The position numbers were made by a program, and so were the translations under genes. Below, piece after piece: positions 47,931 through 57,789 of a DNA stretch of 64,000 bases. A model generated the notes under the pieces. It was not told where the DNA came from and made no database searches. It worked only from the letters and a program-made list of their open reading frames with translations. The stretch lies in contig VZTI01003364.1 of assembly GCA_013397865.1 (NCBI GenBank), forward strand, positions 562,237-626,236, read 5' to 3'. How positions within the stretch are numbered: the stretch's first letter is position 1; each line of letters opens with the position of its first letter. Source of the stretch: Struthidea cinerea. Taxonomy: Eukaryota; Chordata; Aves; Passeriformes; Corcoracidae.

Positions 47931-50900
47931 GCGCTAAGGGGCGGCTCAGGGGTGCCTAAGGCATTCACAGATAATAACCCTTATCTGCACCACAGCCTTT
48001 AAGCTTGGTTTATAAGGGTGCTAGTTAATTTGAGTTAATTAGCACCTTTTTAACCGACAGCCCAGGACCAAAACAGTCACAGAGCGTTTGTCAAGTACAT
48101 TGCCTTCAAAGCAGTCGGGTGGAGAATCCCCGACTCCAGAACCGCACAGACCGTCCTCGAGTTTTCCCTTGGTACTTTTTATCAGAGATTCCAGGAAGGA
48201 CCCTTCTCCCTGGCTACAGTGTAGAGCACATTTTTCACACCTTGTCCTGTCGTGAACGGGCTAAGGGCTACTCCTGTTAAATTTGTTAAAAACCTTGTAG
48301 TTATTGAGAACCTGGCGCCTGGGTTTTGCTGTGGTTTTAGTTTTTCTGTATCCTAAAAAAAAAAAACCAAAANACCAAAACCAAAAAACCGACCCAAACC
48401 AAACAAACACAAACCCGCCAAAACTACGACTACGCGGATGCCTGTTTTTCCTGGGCTCGGCAAGGATAACGTGAGGCTACACATGCTCGCCTATCTGCTG
48501 GCTTCACACCGGCGAGATGGGGAATTTCAGACATGAACGAGAGACCTAAAACCGACTCTAAAAGCAACACCTACATTTAAATAAGCAAACTCCAGGCTTA
48601 AGTAACGTAATCCCTGTACGTGGGGACTGGCAATTTCTCAGCCGTCCCCTTTGGCAACTCCGCTCCTCCAGCCTCTCGCATCCCTCCTGGCGTGAGGCAG
48701 CCTGAGAGGCGCCCGAGGAAAGAGGGGCTTAAAAGCCAGAGCAGGCAGAATTCGACATTTTTAGGGAAAGAATATCGGCTTATTTGACTACAACGGAACA
48801 GTTAAGGCTAAAAAGAGAAAGACTCTTGGGGTATCTTCCCCTTCCTTTTTAAAAGGAGAAAACACTAGAAACGTTCTTTAATGTAATAGAATTTTCCTGA
48901 AAGTGCTTGCTGTAGTACCGTCTGTTTTGAATAAAATTGTTTTTCAATATTTGTATTTATTTATAAAATACCTTCTCAGTAAAACTGGAAGCTTACTAGA
49001 GGGACACAACAGCTCTGTCTCCGTCACTCAAACCTGGATGGACTTATGCGAGCTGGATCAAAAATATCCAAGGAATGTAACAAGTCGTAATTGTGACATT
49101 TTATGCAATACACAGAAGTGTCACACTAGAAAGTGTGATTTAACAAAAAAGTCCCTCTCCCAAAAACCCACCCCAACAAAAAACAAGCAAACAAATAAAG
49201 AACCCTAACCAAAACCTGAGAACGCTACTTCTAACAAGTAAAAAGAGGTAAGACATTCTGCAACACTCGCACTGCGCTCCGTTACGGCTGCATTTCCTTC
49301 CCATGTCAAAAGTAACTCTGCCCCCGTGCCCTCCCCATCTCGACACACAAGCCTTTCCTCTCACTTGCCTACCAATTCCCCAAGAACTGTTTCACTTTAC
49401 AGAGCAGTGGGAGTCTCCCACACAGTCTCAACACTTTCTGCTACTCTAAAGCCAAAGGAGCATCTTTAGGGCTAGAATTTACCAGCCCGTGGGAATGGGA
49501 GTTACTAAAGCGCTCCTCTCGTAAGGGGCGGGTTTTCTCGGAAACGGCTGAAGTAACCGAAGCTTTAAGGTCGGGTAAAGCATCCTATTTTTCCAAGGGA
49601 ATGGTTCAAGAAAGCCAATAATCAAGCAATCACATTATTTCTTTCTTAATAATTGAGACATTATTTTCACAGGATTAACTGAATTTTTCATGGAGGTATT
49701 TTTAGTAAGTCCTTTTAAATGTATCGGTTTCACAAACGCATATTTTAAAAACTAGCGAGCCTAGAGAAATAATATCAGGGGCATGCATTTAACAGAAAAG
49801 ATAGAGCTCAGGCTGTTTTTCTCCTCTGTTTCAACCTCTTGGTACCCACTCACACCCACGGCTCCGTGGCGGAGGAGAGGATTCAAGTAGTAACCTATAA
49901 CCTAACACCTCTGCCTTTTACAAACTCTTTGTCTTGCCCGTGCTTTATTCTGCCACTCCAAAAGTTACGTTTAGCTTTATTCTTACACAGCAGTGTGAAG
50001 AAGCAAGTCTAAAGTCATTACTGTGATTTTATTACGTTTAATTTAAACACAAAATTAGGAAAACTAAAACTATCTGTTATTACCTGAGTTCATTTTAGGT
50101 AAGCTACAAGTCATATATTAAGATGGTTTGCTGGTAGGAGAACATCAATGAATTACAACTGATAAAACCTCATCCGTATTAATTTGGGTGCTTAGGAAAC
50201 AATTTTTATTCAGTATCCAGAAACAGAAAGAGACCTTTCCTTAAACTTTGAATGATCTAGTAGTTTAAATTGGAATATTCGCAAAACATAGTATTCGTTA
50301 AACATTTGGGGGGGGAGGGGGTGATAAAGCAAAGATCTCTGATGCTACAAAATGCCAGTCGAAGATTCAGACAGAATTCCTGCCGCCAGCGACGTGGAGC
50401 CAGTGACAAAGAGCAACCGGTGTCGTTTCAAACCTTGCCTGCACTATTTTAGTTCAGCACATCGGGAAATGCCGGCATATGAACTTCTTTCATAATAGGA
50501 CCTTACACTTAAAGTGTGTAATATGCGTGTTTGTAGTATGTAAATTTGGCTTCATGTGGGTACATATGATACCGACCACGACATCAAAATACCAAGATGC
50601 GGGGTTTATCCACGAATTTTAGGTAAACTTGTTCTGAAAACAGAGAGGACCTTGAGGTAAAACACCTCGGTGGTTTAAAACTCCCCAGCCACATGACCAG
50701 ACCTGGCGCGGGGCATTCTGCATCCCAAGTATGTTGCGTACAGCCAAATAAAAGAATGAAAACACCGGGTACCTTGGGGCTGATTCTACCTAACCATGCA
50801 GCTACCTACTTTCTTCATTGGAAACTGACACTGCTATTCATATGGAAGCTTGTGCCTTAAAATAGGCTGTGTGCCTTTCTATTTTTTTTTCCCCCAGGTG

Positions 50901-50939
50901 GTTAACACCCCTAATTGAATATTTATTACTTTCTCCACC
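47931..50939. other. Interval between two CpG islands
   Basis: No gene found. It contains an A/C-rich low-complexity stretch at about 48352-48420 with a single N at 48373, and several short unsupported open frames. Confidence 0.7.
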
Positions 50940-51330
50940 TAATTACTATTCATGGCGCGGAGGCCGGAGCTGACGGCAGGGTGACGCACGGTCCGCCTCC
51001 GCCGGCGCCGGGTGCTCGTCATCATCGAGCGCCGGGGAGGCGGCGACGCCGGCGGAGCTGCGGGAGCAGGCGAGCGGTGCGGGGCTGCTCCTGGCGTTTG
51101 TATGTTCCCTTCTCTGCTGGGCCGTGGTGGCGTGGCTGTGGTGGGCAAGGAAAGGCCGGGACCAGCCTCCTGAGCTTCGCTCCTGCGTGCCAGACCCGCG
51201 GGACGGTGGGGGAGGTCGGAATTGCGGCAGGATGGGGAGCCTGGGACCCGTGGGCTGTGAGAAGGGCTGTCTGCCCTTCTTCGTGGGCTCTGCGGGACGT
51301 GAAGGAGCGGGTTGGCCTCTTACGGGTGCA
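50940..51330 (+). promoter_or_regulatory. POLR2K: CpG island, probable POLR2K promoter
   Basis: A CpG-rich block with GCCGGCGCCGGG-type runs, 2.0 kb upstream of the POLR2K coding start. A CR1 begins at its right border. The POLR2K first coding exon has an acceptor just before the ATG, so a non-coding first exon is needed and this island is the nearest candidate. Confidence 0.6.
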
Positions 51331-51691
51331 TAAGAGATGCTCTGAGAGGGGACCTCATTAACGTGTAAAAATATCTGAAGTGGAGGGTGCCAAGAAGATG
51401 AAGTCAGGCTCCTCTTGGTAGTGCCAAGCACTAGGACAATAGGCAGCAGGCAGAAACTGAGGCACAGGAACTTCCACCTGAGTAGGAGGAAGAACTTCTG
51501 TACCGTGTGGGTGACTGCGCACAGGAACAGATTGTTCAGAGAGGTTGCGGACTCCCCCTCACTGGAGATATTCAAGAACCATCTGCGTGCACTCCTGTGT
51601 CATGTGCTCTAGAATGATCCTGCTTAAGCAGAGAGGTTGAACCAGATGACCCGCTGTGGTCCCTTCCAGCGCTTGCCATTCTGTGATTCGG
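51330..51691 (+). mobile_element. CR1 LINE, 3' part, abutting a CpG island
   Basis: Short 5'-truncated copy, from CTCTGAGAGGGGACCTCATT through AGGAAGAACTTCTGTACCGT to TTGCCATTCTGTGATTCGGT. Inserted directly at the edge of the island at 50940-51330. Confidence 0.93.
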
Positions 51692-53366
51692 TGTGGTACT
51701 CTTGGCACATGGAGCACCCCATGTCTCTGCAGTGGATTCTGGCTGCACCCCAGCACACATTGGTGCATCGCTGTGCCTGTTGGCTCTGTCAGCTTGGTGG
51801 CACTTAGGGTTGCAGGGTATGTGAAGGCCAGCTAAATTACACCACCTCCCTGCAAAACGTAACTGTAGTTCACTGCTGACCTTAGCAGCAGTATAATTTT
51901 ACTGCACAAGCAGCACTAACCCAAGTTATTTAGCTACAACTGTGGTCCACCTTAGTTTAGCTCTGTGTTTTAGGAGAGTATGCTGTTTTCCAGTACAAGT
52001 GGGTGACTGCTTATATCTTACTGCTATGTGCTGACACAAAAAACTGTAGCGCATGCAAGTTAAGATGCCACTATGGTTATGGTGTAGCATACTTGAAAGC
52101 TGTAGAGTTTAATGGATTCTTTCCAGTTCTCTTAAATGGAGTGATAATGTGGGAGTTTTAACAAGATGGTTTGTAAGTGTTGATCAGACTCTTAAAGTAT
52201 GAGCTGTCTCTGTCCTGTTTTCAGTATCATAGTTTTCCCAGCTGAATTTATGCTGAAACAAACTCTGAAGATGAGGGAAATAATCTTTGCTGTAATATTA
52301 AGCAAAAGCATCTGAGAGCAATTCTCATAAGGAAGCATCAAGAAGGCTATTTACTGGCATAAGGGTTAGGAATTCTTGTCTTCTGTGTCAGACAGAACAG
52401 GAATACAGAAAACAGCAGCCTCAAAAAACCTACAAGGAAATATTCATGTTCTTGTCTAGACTTGCATTGGGTGGGGAAAAAAAGTGTCTATCTATGTACA
52501 GTAACCACCTTAAAATTCATGGTTGCAAGCACATTTACATGTTAGGATAGGATTACTTAAAGCTTGGTAGAGTGTTTGTGGAGTGTATGTAACTATTTAG
52601 TCTGATGCCATGAAGAAACACTTGTCTTCAAATAAGTCTGAACAATCAAAACTGTTATAGGGCATTAAGAGGTGTTTGAAGAATAGTGTTGAATTATCAC
52701 TCTTGATTTGGTAGAATTTGAAGGCTGGAATTTCATCTCTCTGGCCCCTCATTGTTTGGAGTTTGGGTTTTTTTTGTTTTGTTTTGCTTTTTAATTCCTA
52801 TTACTCTTCTACCCACAGTCTGTTCCCAGGATTTCTAATGCCTTAGAACAATGAAAAGTACATTGGGTTAGCTGGTGTGTCAGAGGGAGAGGAAAGATGA
52901 CAAGGCTCATCTTTGTTAGCACCATTGTTACATGAGTGATATAAAAGAAATTATTGAATTTTACACTTCCAGAAAGAAAATTCTTAACATTGGCAGGAAG
53001 GAGGAAAGAAAATATTACTCATTGGGCTTTAATTTTTTAAATACTGTTTAATAGAAAATGTCGTGCCATCTTCATCTTTGGAGGTTTTCTATACCAGATT
53101 GGTAAAGCTCTATGAAACGTAATGTTACTTTGCTTTTAAGTTGAACTAGATGACTTTCTGAAGTCTCTTTCAAGCTGAATTAACCCGTGTCCTGTGTATC
53201 AAATATAGATGGAATTTGTTTGTATTTACTTTTAAGGAAGTGATTTCATTTTGTGTTAGGTTTAGATTGAGATTTTAAAATGATTGTGTATGCCTTGAAA
53301 AAAAAAACCCAAACCAAAAGACCACAAACCCAAGGTAATGTGCATGTTGTGTGTTTTTTTGTTTAG
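51692..53366 (+). other. POLR2K: Probable POLR2K 5' intron
   Basis: Between the CpG island/CR1 and the first coding exon. It contains a tiny CR1-like tail at 53137-53190. Nothing else recognised. Confidence 0.6.
53137..53190 (+). mobile_element. CR1 tail relic
   Basis: GTTGAACTAGATGACTTTCT followed by GAAGTCTCTTTCAAGCTGAA resembles the CR1 3' region (GGACTAGATGACC...TTCCAACCTGAA). Short and diverged. Confidence 0.5.
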
Positions 53367-53369
53367 AAC

Positions 53370-53430
53370 ATGGATTCACAGAAGGACGTTCAGCCTCCAA
53401 AGCAGCAGCCAATGATTTACATTTGTGGAG
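53370..53430 (+). CDS. POLR2K: POLR2K coding exon 1
   Basis: 61 nt from the ATG to a gtaaag donor; encodes residues 1-20 and the first base of Glu21. The acceptor is gtttag at 53361-53366. Confidence 0.97.
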
Positions 53431-54666
53431 GTAAAGACAAGACATTAGTGATTTTTTTATTTGTTACTGGAGATTTGGTGTTTTAATAATGCATAATGCT
53501 TAGTTATTATACTGAAGAGTACATAGATACAAATGTGTATCTGTGCAGTGTGTATCCTGATGATCTTTAAAGCTTTATGCATTGATGGTAATACATATAT
53601 AGGGTACACATGCAGTGGTGGAAGTAATTCCCTAGAGCTTTTGTTGCTGTGTGGAACTCCTCCATCTCTGCATGTTTTATTGACAATGCTGTAAGGGCAC
53701 TCAGCTTTCACTGAAGTACTGCAGTCAAATTCTGTCTTACCTATAGATAAATGAACAACTTAAAAATTGGTGATTTTCAGGAATCCCTGAAATATATTGT
53801 CTTTTAAGAAAACAGACTCTGGGCTTTGGAGGGCTGAGCTGAAATTTTCATTAGTAGACAGTCCAGTATCAAGTGTGGAATGTATTCTGTGCAGTAATAT
53901 TTGGGTGATTTTTAGCAAGATTCTCTTTTATCTTAATGTAAGTGAAGCTTGCTTTTTATTTTCTCTTTTTCTTCTTTCCACGGTATCTTGTTATCACTGA
54001 GCTCTTGATACAGATTCACTACACTTGCTGTGTTTGTTTGCCACAAATAGGAATTTCACTCACAACTTTCCAAAGTTATCTGTGCATTAACAATGCTGTT
54101 TTTCTTTGCCCACTTCCTTTGTCTTCCTCCATAACATCAGAATGTCATACAGAAAATGAAATAAAGGCAAGAGATCCTATCAGGTGCAGAGAATGTGGCT
54201 ACAGAATAATGTACAAGAAAAGGACAAAAAGATGTATCCTTTTACATGTGCACTTGAATGCATTTGGGAAGCTGTGGATGGAGACAGGGGGAAACAGAAT
54301 GGAAGATTCAAATAATTACACAACAATTCTTCAGAGTCAAAAATCAATACAGTAGAGCAAACTACTATAGCACAATCTCTGCAGTATGATTTGACACCTT
54401 GATTTCTTTCCTGGCGATTTCTCTTTTTCTTTTCATTTTCTATGCACGATATATTAAGTTATGACAGTCTGCTGGGTGATGTAGTGTGAATTGTTGCTAT
54501 TATTCCGACTCTTATTAAAGATAGCTTTTGAAATACTTTATGTAGATAGTTGTGACTTTAGATTTAGACAGTCTCTCTCTTTTCCTCTCCCCCATCTTTT
54601 TTTCAACCACAATGTATTTTTTTCTTTAACTGCATTATTCCAGTGGTAGTTTTTGATGCCCGATGA
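53370..54666 (+). CDS. POLR2K: POLR2K, RPB12/ABC10-alpha, shared RNA polymerase subunit
   Basis: POLR2K is the smallest zinc-binding subunit common to RNA polymerases I, II and III and supports assembly of the core. Three plus-strand exons join in phase to 58 codons, exactly the human length. The start is MDSQKDVQPPKQQPMIYICG. The zinc ribbon has Cys19/Cys22 and Cys36/Cys39, with RDPIRCRECGYRIMYKKRTK between and after, and the protein ends LVVFDAR. The coding exons appear intact with consensus splice sites. A non-coding first exon is expected, since an acceptor (gtttag) lies three bases before the ATG. Confidence 0.98.
54141..54233 (+). CDS. POLR2K: POLR2K coding exon 2
   Basis: 93 nt, acatcag acceptor and gtatcc donor. 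It encodes the zinc ribbon ECHTENEIKARDPIRCRECG and YRIMYKKRTKR. The longer frame that reads through the donor is intronic. Confidence 0.98.
54644..54666 (+). CDS. POLR2K: POLR2K coding exon 3
   Basis: 23 nt of coding sequence after a ttccag acceptor; encodes VVFDAR and TGA, with the first Leu codon split T|TG. Too short for ORF scans. Confidence 0.97.
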
Positions 54667-54771
54667 TCTCTGCTGAAGACAGTGACTTCATGATGAAATC
54701 TTTCTGATAACTTTGTTCTGTAAAACTATGTGTAAATGCACGCTCTTATTTGTGTTTTAAGAGATTGAAAT

Positions 54772-54777
54772 ATTAAA
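54772..54777 (+). terminator. POLR2K: Candidate POLR2K polyadenylation signal
   Basis: ATTAAA about 105 nt after the stop codon. A second candidate, AATAAA, is at 55016-55021. Which is used cannot be told from sequence. Confidence 0.5.
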
Positions 54778-55749
54778 GTTTACTGTAATACTATATTTTG
54801 TCTATATTGTCTTCCAGCAATAGATTTCTAAAGCTGTTGTTTAAATTGTAGTCAGAGTATGCAGTATTTTTTAAGTTCAGTAATAATTGCATTCGAGTTA
54901 TCCTTGTGTTCATTACTCTTATCTAAACTTTATTTGCATTTCAACTTTGCTAAATGTTCTTTGGACTCCTGTGAGCTGCATAAAGTAACTGTGATTTGAA
55001 TTAAATTCCACTGAAAATAAATAGAAGGCTATAGAAGGCTAGGTTTGAAACAGATCTGGATTTCGAAAGAGAAAGTTTTGAAGGACTTCAGAGCACCCAA
55101 TTCTGGCACCCAGTTTTGGGTGTGTCAAAAGTATGGATGTCTGGAAGTGTGGAAATAATCTTTTCTCCCGAAAGAAGAGGGAGATGGAGGCAAGGTAAAC
55201 ATTAAGAAGCAATGTGGAAACAAATTTCCCAAGTGCTGTTTGACATGTTTGTATTCAAGGAAAGAATTAGATCTGTATTACCAAGATGATTTGGGTAGCA
55301 TCCCAAAAATAGGACCTTGTTTTGCTTTTCAGATAACTTCTCAGGGGTCTGTAATAAGTGATGGGTTTGTGATGATGAGCCAAAACTTTTTGCATCTGTC
55401 CATTTGGAATGTGTGTTACATAATACCACTAAAGTATACTACAACATACTGCTGGATTGTGTGTGCCTGATCTCAGTTTTGATGGTAGTAGTGGTGCTGT
55501 TGAGATAATGTGCTTACCTCATCATTGTAATAATGTCTTTTTTAAGGTCTGTATGACTGTATGATGTCTTATAAATGAACTACAGTGGCTCATTATAGGG
55601 GACAAAAAAAGCATTCCGAGATACTGTTTTGGAGCTGTTTGGTTAAGATTTTCTTAGGTATCTGGTTTATGCTATTAAGACTAGATTTTTTTCCTGGAAA
55701 CCAGATACACTCGGGTATAAATGATAACCTTTTTTACTACACGGTTGCT
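54778..55749. other. POLR2K-SPAG1 interval
   Basis: Less than 1 kb of AT-rich DNA between the POLR2K 3' end and the next CpG island. No repeat or gene recognised. Confidence 0.7.
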
Positions 55750-56680
55750 ATCAGTTGACCAGCCTGGCCTGCACAGCGTGCACCTTGTGCCTGCATAGCA
55801 GAACGAAGGGGTCGGCTACTGACACGTCTGCTCAGAAGGGTGAGGAGGAGCGGGCAGGAGCAGCGCTGCCGAATGTCGCCAGCAAACGGAGGCGGGCTCA
55901 GCCCTTCTGTAGCACGCCAGGTGCCTCTGGCTGCCAAAGGCGGCGAAGAGCCCCCGCTGCCCTCGGAAAGGACACGGACCTGCTTTGGAGAGCAGCGCCG
56001 GGGGAGTGCAGGGCTGACGGGCAGCACTGGTGTGGGCGCCTGGGGACGCCGGCGTAGGAAGAGGGACTGCTTGCTCTCCGCTGAGTAAAACACTATGAAA
56101 ACACAAGGATGATGTTTATTAGAGCTGCACCCCCCGGTACTGTATTTCTGCCCGCCCTCGGCAGGCGCTTCCCCCAGCCGTGACTCCAGCCGCGCCTGCG
56201 CGGCCTGAGCGAGGGACGGGCGGCCCCGGGCTGCGGCGCAGGGCCGGGCCACGTCCGTGTCCTGGAGACAGCGCGGCACCGAGCAGGTGGGTGCCGAAAA
56301 ACGGCAGGCGGCGTCGGTGTCGCTGCTGGAGCCCGGCGGGGCTCTGCGGGAGCGTCGCCAGGGCGTCCCTGGGGAAGGCAGCGCCGTGTCCCTGCCGCCA
56401 TGTTGTACATAGCAACAGTTGCTAGACACGGGCCGGCCGCGCTGCCTCGGCTCCGGCGGTGCGTGAGGGGAGCCTTGGGTGCCGGCCTCGAGGTAAATGC
56501 CTGACTCCGGGCTGGGGGATGTGTGTGGAAGCTGTATTGGAGAGGGGCGCGGCGGACTGTGCCGGGGCTGTGCCCCCGAGCAGCCGCGGAGTCCTGGTCA
56601 CCGCGGTGCCGGAGAGCTACGCTGGGCAGCTGCCTCACGGCTATGGGAATAAACGGGAAAAACCGCCGGTGGTGATGAGC
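55750..56680 (+). promoter_or_regulatory. SPAG1: CpG island, probable SPAG1 promoter
   Basis: GC- and CpG-rich, densest at 56130-56620. It lies about 1 kb upstream of the SPAG1 start codon. A plausible non-coding first exon ends at 56492 with donor AG|gtaaat. Open frames of 80-230 codons on both strands come from the stop-poor composition. Confidence 0.8.
56402..56423. promoter_or_regulatory. X-box-like RFX dyad in the SPAG1 island
   Basis: GTTGTACATAGCAAC (56402-56416) has one perfect RFX half-site (AGCAAC) and one near-perfect (GTTGTA) with a 3-nt spacer. It overlaps the exact palindrome AGCAACAGTTGCT (56411-56423). SPAG1 is a motile-cilia assembly gene, a class commonly controlled by RFX factors. 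Confidence 0.55.
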
Positions 56681-57649
56681 TCTTTATTCTTCTTTAATTA
56701 TTTCCTGCATTTGTCCCGCTTCCCATGCGCGTTATTCCTTTTCCAGTACTGAAACTGTAAAGTTTTGGGGCAGAATCTTTATGCAACACCTAATTATGAC
56801 CAGTTATTATTTAAGTGATACTGTATTGTAAACATTTTTGTGTAACTACAAATTAGTATGTGTAATTATGCAAGGCATTAGAACACAATTGTTTTAATTT
56901 GGTTTATAACTACACATAGTTGTTATCACATACTAGCTAGTTACCCTTACTGTATTTCTTAAAAATAACTGATCGCTTCATGCACTATATAAAAGGGGAA
57001 AAAGAGAATTTCAGCTCCATAGAGCTTGTGATCACAACAGAAGAAGATGCAGAGGAGCAGATCAAAGGTACATGGAGACAGAACTGTCCCATTTGAGTCC
57101 CTCACTTCATCAGTTACAAACTTAATGGAAAAGATTAAGATTAGTGCTGTAATATAATCAGAGACCCAGAAAATGCAGTTAGGGAGGAAAGAAAATTTGA
57201 TTTATTTTGACTACAGAGAAGCCAAAAGTTTTAATTCCTTTAGATACTCTGCATTGGTTAATGTCTTCCCTCTGAAAAAAGGAGTGAACTCCACTATCTT
57301 CTCCTTTGTGCTTATCCCCCTTGCTTAAAACAGGTATGTGTTAAATAATACAGAGCATGTGGTAGGCAAAAATTGGCAATTTTTCTTTAAGTGGTCGTTC
57401 TGAATTGTTGTGCCTTGCAGAAGCAGTAGACTTGCATACTCTTACAAAGCATATCTTATACTTCTGTCAGTAAACCTCTGTCCAGGACAGTCCATGTGAT
57501 CAGGCCTTCAAATGTGGTCTTTTTTCTTTTACAGGTCTGCTGGCACGAGAGGGTGGAGTGTGAACAGGTTTATTCCTTAAACTGGCATTACTTCAAAATA
57601 TAAGTAAATGTTTACAGAATCACTGTTTTTTTTCTTTTAATATTTAGTT

Positions 57650-57789
57650 ATGGGTGATGAGTCAGTACCATTTTTGCTGGGTGAAGGAACCACTAAAACA
57701 TATCAAATACCTATTAGTCATCTGGACTACAAATTCATTGAAAAATGCACAGATGTTAAGCACCTGGAAAAGATTCTCAGGGTATTAAG
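57650..57789 (+). CDS. SPAG1: SPAG1 coding exon 1
   Basis: 140 nt of coding sequence after an atttag acceptor, donor gtaaat. It starts MGDESVPFLLGEGTTKTY and ends two bases into an Arg codon. Confidence 0.96.

Noticed and set aside
50946..51575. 209-codon minus-strand open frame
   Set aside because: Spans a CpG island and the antisense of a CR1 copy; a composite artefact.
55737..56429. 230-codon minus-strand open frame
   Set aside because: Covers the SPAG1 CpG island, where stop codons are rare; low-complexity Arg/Ala/Pro-rich product with no known domain.
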